Shown here: piece by piece, positions 22,298-33,421 of the stretch | How the letters are laid out: every line of letters starts with the position of its first letter | How positions within the stretch are numbered: the first letter of the stretch is position 1 | NCBI GenBank assembly: GCA_963580455.1 | Contig: OY756962.1 | Location: 21,706,001 to 21,770,000 of the forward strand | From: Euonymus europaeus | Lineage: Eukaryota > Streptophyta > Magnoliopsida > Celastrales > Celastraceae | Reading direction: 5' to 3' | Length of the DNA: 64,000 nucleotides | Position numbers and translations under genes: made by a program | Notes under the pieces: model-generated | The model's input: the letters and a program-made list of their open reading frames with translations, nothing else | Told to the model about the DNA's origin: nothing | Databases searched by the model: none

Positions 22298-23840
22298 TGA
22301 TAAGCGTCAGAATAAACATTCTGAAAGTAATAAATACTACCAAAGCAATGCCAAGAAATTGTGCTTAAAAGCTGAATTTTCAATATTATTGTACTTAAGA
22401 TCTTCTTGGATGTTTTGCAGGTTAAGAGCTAGTAAGAGCTGTCGGAATGAGATTTGATCTTCAGCAAATGTTTAGAGGACACTTCAAGCTTTTCAGGAAG
22501 TATTGGTTCACAGAAATCGGAGTTCATTTGGGCCTCTAAAGGTTGCCCCAAAGTCAAGTTTGGAAGTTATATCCGAAGCAGAATTTCTGTTTGCAGACCA
22601 GACCTTTAGAAGCCCATAACTTGAGCGTCTGATATCCAAATTGAGTGATTCAAAAGCCCATAATTATCTACACATTTGTATCTACATTATTGATGAAGGG
22701 TTCGAGTTCATAATAGGCTTCGTTTAGGCCCAGAATGTAGTTACAAGATTAGTGTGTAATTGGATGTTGATGTCATTGATGATACCATTTCCATTCAAAG
22801 AGTGGACAATCCACCACACCAATTTGATGGACAATCCACCACCAAAAGATGGCACTAACTCCTCCACTATGTGCTCATTTTCTCTATAAATAGAGAGGAG
22901 TAGGAGCTAGGAGGAGGAGCTTGGAGACAAGAAGGAAAGAAGGAGAAGGATTGGAAGCAAAAAGAGGAGAAGGAAAAGAAGAAAACAAGGCTTGTGTTTG
23001 TAATTATGTTTTTATATTTCATGTTTTATTTGGTTATGTGTAACTAAACTCTTGTTAGTTAGGGCTTGTCTTGAAGCCCTAAGCATGCTTTCAATTTTAT
23101 AAGTTGTGTGGATTTCAATTTCTACAAGTATGATGATTTTGATTTTTCCATGTTATGTGAGTTCTAATATTGTGTTTCTTTGAGTAGCTAACTTTGAAGC
23201 ATGTATTAGAATTAATTGTTGTAGAACATGGTCAATTGCCTTGTTGAATATGTTCTTTCTTGCAACATATAATTCAGTTGAAAATGAATTATGAAAAATC
23301 AATTCTTGAATACCTAAGTACAAATACCATGTATTAGGATTCTTGTGACATTCATATTCTCTTTGCTCTTATTGGATTCTTGATTGTTGATTGATGCAAA
23401 TGCCATGCTAGATGTCAATTAAGAATACACGTAATGAGGTAGACGCCATACACTTTACATGCAATTAAGAGAGAATCATACAACTTGAGTTTGGCCATAA
23501 CCTTGTTGTGAATGTTGTCATCATATGCTTGTTTAAATTGTTAGTCTATTATTTCTTATAAATTGTTTGAATGTTTTGTGGTGGATAGTGAGTCTTAGCT
23601 ATTGTTTTCATTAATATCAATTCTCATTCTTGTTCTTAACGTCAATTTCTTTGTCTTAATTTTTATCTATTACAAGATTTAACCCCCCCTTTTTCCCCTT
23701 TTATAATTGTATCAATTATATTCAAGTGTTAGATTATATATCTATTAGCATCACTCCTTGTGGGATCGACTCTTACTTGTTCACTATATATTAATTGTAC
23801 ATTTGTAAGTATATTTTAAATTGTTACTAACGACATAACA
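22298..23840 (+). repeat. 3' LTR of the young LTR element
   Basis: 1,543 bp. Differences from the 5' copy that I can see: CAAGATT/CAATATT, TTCCGG/TTCAGG, AAATTGG/AAATCGG, GCCTCA/GCCCCA, CAAGACT/CAAGGCT, AAGCATG/AAGTATG, GTGAGAT/GTGGGAT. It is preceded by the purine-rich GTTGGGGGTTG. Confidence 0.96.
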
Positions 23841-23845
23841 GGAAT

Positions 23846-24205
23846 ATGCTTGATGACTAACGAAAGGAGCTGGAGCTTGGCATTACAGATTGCATTTTGA
23901 AAAAAAATTAATCTCCATGGTACAGTTGATTCAAACTTTGCCCACCCACATGCAATGAGGGAATCAGATTCTAAGATAATCTTCGCCTGCCTTAGTATTG
24001 GAGATGAGGCAGATAATTCAAGTGCTTTTGATATCGCCATTAATTCAGCCTGATTCGAGTCACAAATCCCTGCATGACAACTAAAGCTGCATAGTATCCT
24101 TCCCTCCTCATTTCTTAATACTCCACCCATACCTGCTCTACCTGGTTTACCTATACACGAACCATCCACATTCCACTTTAAAAAACTACCTCCGGAGGCA
24201 TCCAC
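23846..24205 (-). pseudogene. LINE ribonuclease H domain, interrupted
   Basis: It reads KWNVDGSCIGKPGRAGMGGV, SNQAELMAISKALELS, and IILESDSLIACGW, a plant LINE-type RNase H with the D, E and D residues present. It runs to HIP at the LTR element. On the far side of that element, at 17,330-17,425, it resumes as RELNEAADHLAREGL, the expected RNase H tail. Confidence 0.88.
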
Positions 24206-25440
24206 TGCATACCATTCAATTCCCTTAATACTCTCACATTAGAGATTGACTGAATTGGAACAGCAGAAAATTCAAGAAACGACTGATGATTATGTAGAGA
24301 TGGTATCAAGCTTTGAGCCCAATCTGTCAGTCTATGGAAGAGCTGTGATACAATGGCTGACCAAACTATTTGCTTTCCCTGAAAGATCAACTCATTTCTA
24401 GCTTTCCAGATCGACCAAACTACTACATAGAATAAAAGTTTCCAAGCCAACCTTTGAATTTTACCCTCTGTCACCAAAGCACACCATTGCTCAAAATGAT
24501 TACATATATCACTCGAAGAAACCCATGCAACTCCCCACCATTTAGCCAAACCATACCATAATGAAGAAGGTCCAGGACAATGGCAAAATAAATGATCTAC
24601 CGTTTCAACCGATGCTCCACATAAAGGGCATAAACTATTTGCTACAGATATGATACCTCTTGTAGCTAACAGCTGCCTTGTGGGAAGCTTCTTGATCAGC
24701 AGCATCCATGCAAAGACCTCAATTTTAGGAGGAGCCAACCCTTGCCAATTGAGTTTTAAAGAGGAGGGTATAACAGTGGGATTCCCAGTAAGAGGAGATG
24801 AATCAAGAAAAGAAATCACAGATTTTACCGTAAATTTCCCAGAAGGAGAATACCTCCAAATGACCTCATCTTGCTATTAGAAAATAAGACACAGGACTCT
24901 AAAGTTTGCAGGAGGTTTGTGAAAAGGAGTTCTTCCCATGAAAATAATCTTCTTCTCCACCTGAATTGCCAAATCCACACATGATTCACCCATATACCCA
25001 TATTAAGCACAGTATGAGATGATTGAGTAGATATACTATAGAGTCTCTGAAATCTTTCACACAATGGAGTCTCTCCAATCCAGATATCCCTCCAAAAACT
25101 AGTTTTTCCACCATTCCTAACAAGACTTGCAACACCCTCTTTAAAGAAGAGACTCGTGGTTGCCTCATCATCATAAAAAAGCTCCTGAATATCTTTCCAA
25201 AGTGGTGAGGCTGACAAGGAAAAAGGTATTTTCCTATGAAAACTAACAGTACTCATATTTCCATATTTCCCTTCAATAACTTGCCTCCATAACTGACCAT
25301 CTTCATTAATAAAACGCCATAGCCATTTGAGAAGCAAAGCCTTATTTTTTGATAACATGGAGCCAATGCCCAAACCACCTAAAGATTTAGGTTTAATAAC
25401 CTGGTTCCAACTAACACAATGAAGCTTTCTTCTCTCAACG

Positions 25441-26105
25441 TCGCCCCCCCCACAAAAATCTCCTCTGACGTGTCAAAACCTCCGCCTGGCTTTGAACATA
25501 TCTCTCCACATGTGAAGAGGCGAAATGGAAAAGGAAGAAATTTACGGAAGAAGAATTTTTTCAAACATATGCTTATTGATCAAGCAAGACGAGTGCTAGA
25601 GGAAGAAAGTTTGAAGTCTAAAGGAAGGAGAGCCAAAGCTAAGATGGTGTCCCCTTGCCAAGGAATTACATGCGAGCAGCCTTCTAATACTACATGTGGT
25701 GATGAATTGATATCTGATGAAGTGAGGGCAACGATGGATGTGTGGAGTCAATTAGGTCTGACGAATTCAAAGCATGATGATGGTATAGTACGGGGAAAAT
25801 TGGAGGATATTATAACTAAAGAAGTGAAGGGTAAGGCTGTTAAGCCTTAATTTGGGCTCTGTTTGGTTGATTCAGGCGAATTGTATTCGTTAATGTTAAA
25901 ATTTCTATGCTGGAATGTGAGGGGGTTGGGCCGAGCTCTGAAGAGAAGGGTGGTACGAAAGGTAGTTTTGGAAAAAAGGGTTGATCTGGTCATTCTTCTT
26001 GAGACAAAATTGATTTCCATGACTGATAATATAAGCTTGCAGTCCATTGTTGTCGATATTGTAACCTTGTGGACAAGGTATTTATGTCGAAGAAGGGCTA
26101 GTTGA
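25441..26105 (+). mobile_element. Inverted 5' segment of the LINE (ORF1 end and endonuclease start)
   Basis: This piece is on the plus strand, opposite to the rest of the LINE. It holds the end of ORF1 (KPPPGFEHISPHVKRRNGKG, ending near 25850) and the start of ORF2 at about 25890 with the AP-endonuclease N-terminus (LKFLCWNVRGLGRALKRRVV, VDLVILLETKL). The order reads away from the junction near 25,440. Everything between endonuclease and late RT is missing. Confidence 0.85.
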
Positions 26106-28900
26106 TACAAACCTCATGTGTTAGTTGTAAAGTGTCAGTTTGTTATTAATAGCAAATGAGTCGGCTTTAAGTGTTTGCCAGTTACTCATTAATCCTTGTA
26201 TTTGGTATATTAGCTAGAAGCTTAGTCTGTATAGGCAGATTAATAAATGGAGTATCAAATGAATTCTCTTTTGTGTTTTTTTTTTTGCTCCATATCTACT
26301 GTAGCTAGGTCAAGGTTTGAAAGGGGTTTATCAAACCTCGAAATATAAAATCGAACCTAAAACGAATTAAACTAATACGAATATTAGCCAATGAATACAG
26401 TTTTTATAGAATGAATATTGTTTCAAGTATAAATATATATTGAAACTTACTAGAAACAAATACATATTTATTGTTGGGATTAGAGAGACCAACGACCGAG
26501 GAGAAACTAAGAGGTGAAATGGTCACAGAAGTAGAGAACCATAAACTAGGGCTTTTATTTTATTTTTATCCTCCTTGAAACATCTTTTTCCAGTTTTGTC
26601 TAATTACCAAAAAAAGTAATGTTACATGCACTCAAAATATGACGCAGAAGCTCTTCGAAGATTAGTTTGAAAAGGAGGAAGAAATCGATTCTAAGCATGA
26701 GTCCTATTCCCATTCAAATGATGCCTCTGCACATATGAATCATGATCTCTTTGTTTGCATGATGAAGTTGAAGGAGGGACGGGGCACAAAGGTGAAGGAA
26801 CAAGGGGAGTTTAAGGATGTGCTTGGGGAAGGTGTTGAGAGAGGTTGGGTTGGGTTGGGTTGGGGTTCCCTTGCTTGCTATTTATAAGTGGAGAAGTTCG
26901 TGAACCCTTCCAAACACTTTGAGGTGTTCAGAGGGATTTGCTAATAAACGAACTCCTTCCAACACCTCCCCAAGGATAGCCTAAGAGTGAAGGAGAATTA
27001 CATGATATAGAGCTTGATCTTCATCTTAGAGAAAGCGATCCTAAAAGAGAACAAAAGGAAAAAGGGAAAGGGTCTAGTCTGTAGGTTGTGGCTTTGGTAT
27101 GTACTCTATATGTTATAGGTTGAGCGTTTTACGTTTGTGGTAAAACTGTAACTTTAGAAATGAATTTTTTATTCAAAGTCTTTGTTTATTCAAAAATGTT
27201 ACAAAACTCAATTTTTATTAGCCCAACTCAATCAAAGTCTACATGTCATGTCATGTTGACATGCTAAGCTAGATTTTTTCAAAAATCAGTCAATAATGTT
27301 AATTTATTCATTTATTTCTCTCTCTTCATTTACATTATATTACTTATTTATTTTTTCGTAAACAAAACTTTAAAACGTTTTATCTCTCAAAATACATGTT
27401 AAATTTTGAAAAAAAATTACATATTCAAACTCAATGCTTAAAACTCTTTCTAATAAGACTTATTGTCGATAGTTTTTAGTGTGTTTTTTAATTATTCTAT
27501 TTTTAAAAATAATGCAATTCATGTATATGATGTGTAGACTGTTTATTTGAGCTAAAATTTTATCACACTATGGTAGTAGAATACATATTTATTGTTTTCT
27601 ACATTTTTTATGAAATTATGTTGGCTACCCGAACCCCTTAGGATTCAATAGTAAGGACCCTAGGACTTAACACTTGGGACATTTAGGTTTTTAGTAGTGA
27701 ATCCGTTACGGTTTAGCAAATTCGAGCCTTTTAGGTTACAACATGAAAATTTGATACATGAGTCCATTAGGGTTTAGCGAATTCGTTCGCCTTAGGGTCT
27801 AACATTTATTGTTTAGGTTATAACATGAAAATCCGATACATGAGCCAATATAATTACCCATAAACATTGGAACGTACATAATCCACTTATTAGTATAAAA
27901 AAATTAATTCAAAATAATGTAATTAAGAATGACTGAATAAACTTATCGATAATGGATCTTGTTGGATAAGTCTTTACTCGCTGATTTTGGATATATAATT
28001 TTTTTAAAATCTAATATGTATTTTAAGAGATAAAGTGTTTTGAAATTCCGTTAAAAAAACTGTGCATTGAGTTTTTCAAATGAGATATTTTATTTTTTAA
28101 AATTTTAATTTTATCATGTCATATGCTTACAAAGCATATCATATAAACTTGGGTTAATATTGGATTACAAATATTTGAGATATTTAGGGCCACACTTGTT
28201 TATTTGTTTGGAACACTTTTTTAAGTTGTATGGTTAGATTAAACACATATTAATTTTTCTATTATGCAAATATATAATGTAAGTATTTTTCTTTGCAAAT
28301 ATTTGAAAATTAATTCATCATAATGTATAAAATTTTCAAAATATTTAATTAATAACATTTAAAAGTTTTTTAAGAATAAAATTAAATTTAAATTATACAA
28401 AATTCACTTAATTGTTCATTTCACCAACCCCAATTTTGCTCATTTAGTCTTTTAACTGCACAACAAATAACCTCACTAATTTTTTCTAGTAACACGTCAA
28501 ATAAATTTTTTCAGCACAACACATCTCAGTATTATTTCTCATCTCATCTCATCTCACTTCATTAATTAAAATATAAATATTCTCAGATTATTTATAAAAA
28601 AAATTAACTAAATTGTGATTAAGAAAATTACCTTTTTAAAAAATTGCAAGCTCTCGAGTAGTTATAGAATTACGGAGTAAACTCTCAAGTAGTTGTAGGA
28701 TCGCGGAAGTTATGAGTTATTGAATTCTACACGCATCCATAAACTTAGTTTATTAATAAATATAAGCGAGAGGAAGATTTCAATAACACATATCGAAAGA
28801 CATATATGAGACGAACTGTGCATAAATTAACCTCACTAATTGCATATATCAACTAACCTCACGATCAAATACGACTTACCAATTGATTGGGTAAATTTTG
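26106..28900. other. AT-rich intergenic DNA
   Basis: No gene recognised. A short GGTTGGGTTGGGTTGGG run lies at about 26,842-26,866 and TCTCA repeats at about 28,530-28,560. Confidence 0.5.
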
Positions 28901-30548
28901 ATTTTTGAAATATCAAACAAATACTCCCTCTCACGTTCTCTCTCATCTCTCTTTTTCTCCCTCACAGCGGAAGCTCAAAGTTGACCATCCGACCACTAAT
29001 CAGAGTTGTTGACCCACTGAACTAAAGCGTCGGAGCACCATGACTCTTCCTCAACCGCCGTTTGCTACCAACAACCACTTGTTTCGTTGAAATCGCACCT
29101 TGAAGGTCCGGTGAAATGAAACTTTCGAAGGCTGATATGGCCACCATAGGCTACCCCTTCCTAAACTATCACCATCATTGAAATTGTCTTGACGAGCTCT
29201 ACATGTTTCAGCCATTGGACGATCAAAATAGTCGTCAAAAAATTATTCCATTGATTTTAATCAATGGATTCTAGGCGCAACTTTATTTTTTGAACTATTA
29301 TGATTTATGTGTCTTCTTTTCTCGATTGTTTATCTATTTCGTTGCATGATTTGGGAACCTATTTTGGATTCATTTACTTAAAACGGTTGAACCATGTTGT
29401 TTGAGAGTGAAGATATTCTGAGTTATGTAATGCTTGAAGTCATGATGAATGGTATATGATATTCTATTATTTTTATCAATAATATATATAAATAATATAT
29501 TTCATTGTTAAAATAACATTAATTAATAGTGTATTCCATTGATAAAATGAATGAAATTTTGAACTGCATTGTATATTTCTTTGATAAAATCAATGAAATT
29601 TATAAATCCATTTAAAAAATGATTAAAATCAATGGAATTGTGAACTCCATTGGTTCAATTCATTGTGAAAATCAATGAAATTTGTTAATTTATTGATTTT
29701 ATCAATGAAATAATCAGTTGCTTTAATCCATTGATTTTATTAATGAAATAATCAGTTGCTAATCGATAGTATATTCTATTGATAAAATGAATGGAATTGT
29801 CAATTGCATTATCCATTACTTTGATAAAATCAATGAAATTTATAAATCCATATAAAAATCATTAAAATAAATGAAATTGTGAACTCCACTGATTCAATTC
29901 ATTGTTAAAATCAATGGAATTGATTAATCTATTGATTTTATCAATGAAATAGTCAGTTCTACCATTTTGGTGATGTTGTACACAACCTCACAAAAGAGAG
30001 ATCAATATCTTGATGACCCCGAATATGGAAAATCTGAACCACAATTTTTTTAATTTTTATTTTCTTTTTTCTCTTTCTTGCACTTCAAAACTTTCGAACA
30101 TATAAGAAAAAAAATATATCACTAGTGCAGAAAAAAAAAAACCAAGCCAGCAAATGCCAAAACAAAAATAGAAATGATATGTAGCCAATGCCAAAAATTG
30201 CATCTAGATTAATGAATGGAATGATTTTTTTGCCACTATTCCGGCCATCAAAGGGCTGAAACTGTAGATCTCGTCAAGACAATTTCAATGATGGTGATGG
30301 TTCTCAAAGGGGTAGCCTACAGTAGCCGAATCAGACTCCAAAATTTTTGGTTGGTCACGGCTTCAAGACAAGATTTTGACAAAATAAACGATTGTTGACG
30401 GCAAAAGAAGGTCAGGGATGAGTAGTGGTGCTCCAGCGCTTCAGATTGGTGGGTCGATAGCTCCAATCGATGGTCGGAGGAAGAGAGAGAAAAGAGTAAA
30501 TAAAAACACAAATAGGTTGTTTTGAAATTCAAAACAGAACCTACAAAA
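28901..30548. mobile_element. Non-autonomous element with about 340-bp terminal inverted repeats
   Basis: The arm at about 28,901-29,262 is repeated in reverse at about 30,212-30,548. Matching blocks include CATCATTGAAATTGTCTTGA, GGAGCACCA and GGCTACCCC on opposite strands. The middle (29,460-29,960) has repeated short palindromic units such as GATTTTATCAATGAAAT. There is no transposase. Long inverted ends suggest a Mutator-like or foldback element; a target duplication was not found. Confidence 0.65.
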
Positions 30549-30612
30549 GTCAAGCCATGATTCATGCTTTATAACACACCATACGACATGTCAATACCAT
30601 ATCAGCTCCACT

Positions 30613-31242
30613 AGGGGTATTCAAATCCAATCCGCAACCGAGGAACCAATCCGAACTGTTGTTATTCGATTTTTTGGTTTCGGTTTTTTGGTTAACGGTT
30701 TCAGATTCGGTTATGAATTTACAGATTTTTTGAAATTATTTTTACAATCCGTTTTTTCAAATTCGATTTCAGATTTAACCCAAAAAACCAAATAAAATTT
30801 TATTATGTTTTAATATTTACTTATTTAAATAATTAAGGCTAAAAAATTAAAAAATTAGGACCAAATATAATTTCTAATTTATCCATTAGGGGTTAAATAA
30901 CATATTCTCTTTCCTTTTCAAAAAAAAAAATCATCCCTCACTATTTCACCCACTTCGTTGAAAATAACATTATTTATATATTTATATTATTTTGACTTTT
31001 TAATTTCTAATAATTTTAATTCTCTAATTATCTTTGAACTTTTTTTAATCATACTAGATTTATGAAATGTTTTTTAATTGTCAAAACTGAAATCCGATCT
31101 GAACCAAAAAAGTTTAGTTTTTTCGATTTGATTAGCCGATATATATTTTTTCATTACGGATTTTAAAACATCATAACCGAATTAATTAGGATATTTCGAT
31201 TTCAATTAAAAATCAAACCGAAAACCAAACGGACACTCCTAT
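30613..31242. mobile_element. hAT-like MITE candidate
   Basis: It starts TAGGGGTATTCAAATCC and ends, on the other strand, TAGGAGTGTCCGTTTGG. The interior is full of GGTTTCGGTTTTTTGG-like motifs. This resembles common plant hAT-type MITEs with AGGGGTGTTCAAA ends. No clear 8-bp target duplication. Confidence 0.45.
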
Positions 31243-31502
31243 GGGCTACCACGGGGCACCAAAGTCATGACTACATACCATTTTTGAAATATAACACTCT
31301 CAAATATACTCACATGGGCCCGTTACGTTAGAGTTTGGATCTAACTCGGCCCAAAACTGCATTGTCCGCTGTACCAAATAACACACGTATGGTCCTATGA
31401 AATAATGGACCATGGATTAGACCAAAAGAACCACTCTATTAAACGATAGTTGCTGGTCAAAGTACCTTCAATCATCAATCACACACCCACTTTCAGTTCC
31501 AT

Positions 31503-31510
31503 TATATAAA
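31503..31510 (+). promoter_or_regulatory. TATA box of the BIR2-like gene
   Basis: TATATAAA lies 98 bp before the ATG at 31601. An upstream ATG at 31523 would be only about 13 bases from the box, before the expected transcription start, which favours the 31601 start. Confidence 0.7.
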
Positions 31511-31600
31511 AATGCAATAACCATGAAAGGAACAAATTTCATTCTTTTTGTACCAAAACAACCACACCCAGTTCACAAGTTCTTATATTTTCTGTCAAAG

Positions 31601-33421
31601 ATGAAAGATTCAGTTCGTTCTGTTAAGGGTCTACAGATCTTGAGCTTGATATTCATGTCTGTTGTTATTGCTGCTGCTGCTGCAGTTTCTGAGGATGATA
31701 TGAAGTGCTTGGAGGGTGTCAAGACTTCGCTTGGCGACCCAGAAGGGAAGCTTAGCTCTTGGAGCTTTTCAAATACTTCAGTTGGTTTCATCTGTGATTT
31801 TGTGGGGGTCTCGTGCTGGAATATCCGTGAAAATCGGATTATCGATCTCAAACTTCGCGAAATGGCACTTTCAGGACGAGTCCCGGAATCGTTGCAGTAC
31901 TGTCAGAGCTTGCAGACGCTGGATCTTTCATCTAACAAACTATCAGGTAGTATTCCTCCCCAGATCTGTACCTGGATGCCATACTTGGTAACTCTGGATT
32001 TGTCCAGCAATGATCTTTCAGGTCCTGTACCCGCAGATCTAGTAAAGTGTAGTTACTTGAATAATCTGATATTGTCCAGTAATCGGTTATCGGGGACTAT
32101 TCCACCTGAGTTTGTAAGTTTAGGTAGGCTGAAGAGGCTTTCAGTTGCGAATAATGAGCTTTCCGGTAGAATCCCATCCTTCTTTGATAGATTTGATTCC
32201 GCGGATTTCTCTGGGAATAATGGACTATGTGGCGGGCCTCTTGGAGAGTGTGGTGGATTGAGCAAGAGGAATCTTGCAATTATTATAGCGGCCGGAGTGG
32301 TTGGTGCGGCTGGATCTTTATTGTTGGGTTTTGGGGTGTGGTGGTGGTACCACTTGAAGTATTCTAGGCTAAGAAAGGGTGGGTATGGGATTGGTAGAGG
32401 GGATGACAGTAGTTTTGTTGGGAGATTGAGGGCACACAAGCTTGTTCAAGTTTCTTTGTTTCAAAAGCCTCTTGTCAAGGTTAAATTGGCTGATTTGTTG
32501 GTAGCCACAAACAATTTCAATCCAGAAAATGTTACCACCTCGACTAGGACTGGTACTACTTATAAGGCTGTTCTTTCTGATGGATCAGTACTTGCAGTCA
32601 AGAGGCTTAATACTTGTAAGCTTGAGGAGAAGCAGTTTGGTTTAGAAATGATGCGATTAGGACAGCTTAGGCACCCGAATTTGGCACCCCTTTTGGGTTT
32701 TTGTGTTGTGGAGGATGAGAAGCTCCTGGTTTATAAGCATATGTCTAATGGAACTCTGTATTCATTGTTGCATGGAAATGGGACTCCATTAGATTGGTCA
32801 ACCAGATTTAGGATTGGTTTGGGTGCCGCTAGGGGTTTGGCATGGCTTCACCATGGTTGCCAGCCCCCAATCCTGCATCAGAACATATGTTCCAATGTGA
32901 TTTTAGTGGATGATGATTTTGAAGCCAGGATTATGGATTTTGGATTGGCAAGGCTCATGACTTCTTTGGTTTCTAATGAAAGTAGTAGTTATATCCATGG
33001 TGAATTGGGTTACATAGCACCGGAGTATTCAAGCACTATGGTTGCTTCTCTTAAAGGGGATGTTTATGGGTTTGGGGTAGTATTACTGGAGCTTGTAACA
33101 GGGCAAAAGACGCTTGAGCTTAGTGTTGCAGAAGAAGGGGTAAAGAGTAACTTAGTGGATTGGGTAAATCAGCTCTGTAAATCAGGTCGATCTAAGGATG
33201 CAATTGACAAGGCTCTTTGTGGAAAGGGACATGATGAAGCAATCTTGCAGTTCCTAGTAATTGCTTGTAATTGTGTGGTTGCTAGGCCTAAGGATAGGTG
33301 GTCTATGTACCAGGTTTACCAATCACTAAAGGACATTTCTGAGGATCAAGGGTCATCTGAACAATATGACGAATTTCCACTTCTTTTCCAGAGGCAAGAA
33401 AACGAATCGGTTCAGCTTTGA
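31601..33421 (+). CDS. BIR2-like: BIR2-like LRR receptor-like pseudokinase
   Basis: A single-exon gene of 606 residues (Arabidopsis BIR2 is about the same size). Layout: signal peptide 1-30; N-cap with paired cysteines to about 72; five short leucine-rich repeats about 80-205 (LQTLDLSSNKLSGSIPPQIC); transmembrane helix about 224-250 (IIIAAGVVGAAGSLLLGFGV); kinase-like domain about 305-590. The VAVK lysine is kept as K334 and DFG at 446-448. The catalytic HRD is HQN (426-428) and the glycine loop is degenerate (STRTGTTYKA), so it is probably not an active kinase. Known role of the family: BIR2/BIR3 bind the co-receptor BAK1 at the plasma membrane and restrain it until ligand arrives. Its neighbour CLE25-like is convergent. 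The ATG at 31523 is less likely than 31601. Confidence 0.93.
   Translation: MKDSVRSVKGLQILSLIFMSVVIAAAAAVSEDDMKCLEGVKTSLGDPEGKLSSWSFSNTSVGFICDFVGVSCWNIRENRIIDLKLREMALSGRVPESLQYCQSLQTLDLSSNKLSGSIPPQICTWMPYLVTLDLSSNDLSGPVPADLVKCSYLNNLILSSNRLSGTIPPEFVSLGRLKRLSVANNELSGRIPSFFDRFDSADFSGNNGLCGGPLGECGGLSKRNLAIIIAAGVVGAAGSLLLGFGVWWWYHLKYSRLRKGGYGIGRGDDSSFVGRLRAHKLVQVSLFQKPLVKVKLADLLVATNNFNPENVTTSTRTGTTYKAVLSDGSVLAVKRLNTCKLEEKQFGLEMMRLGQLRHPNLAPLLGFCVVEDEKLLVYKHMSNGTLYSLLHGNGTPLDWSTRFRIGLGAARGLAWLHHGCQPPILHQNICSNVILVDDDFEARIMDFGLARLMTSLVSNESSSYIHGELGYIAPEYSSTMVASLKGDVYGFGVVLLELVTGQKTLELSVAEEGVKSNLVDWVNQLCKSGRSKDAIDKALCGKGHDEAILQFLVIACNCVVARPKDRWSMYQVYQSLKDISEDQGSSEQYDEFPLLFQRQENESVQL

Larger units (their letters stand above)
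17426..23840 (+). mobile_element. Young non-autonomous LTR retrotransposon (6,415 bp)
   Basis: Two LTRs of exactly 1,543 bp each flank a 3.3-kb interior. The target GGAAT is duplicated at 17421-17425 and 23841-23845. The LTRs start TGATAAGCG and end ACATAACA. A primer site of the type TGGCGCCGTTGCCGGGG follows the 5' LTR, as in Ty3/gypsy Athila/Tat-like elements. No protease, RT, RNase H or integrase is present; there is a single open frame at 20201-21184. I count about 7 differences between the LTRs (about 0.45 percent), so the insertion is recent. Confidence 0.95.
17043..25440 (-). mobile_element. LINE retrotransposon, 3' portion (split by an LTR element)
   Basis: The minus-strand L1-type LINE is in two pieces, 23846-25440 and 17043-17425, with the LTR element between them. 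In order it encodes the end of ORF2: KLHCVSWNQVIKPKSLGGLG (after RT), a zf-RVT zinc-binding region (GLAPPKIEVFAWMLLIKKLP, CPLCGASVETVDHLFCHCP) at 24178-24819, and an RNase H domain. The 3' end is an A-tail, seen as the T-run at 17,043-17,057. No target duplication was found. Confidence 0.88.

Noticed and set aside
26842..26866. GGGTT-type run as an interstitial telomere repeat
   Set aside because: The unit is GGGTT, not TTTAGGG, and there are only a few copies.
31523..31600. Upstream ATG extending the BIR2-like protein by 26 residues
   Set aside because: It lies about 13 bases after the TATA box, before the expected transcription start, and the signal peptide begins naturally at 31601.
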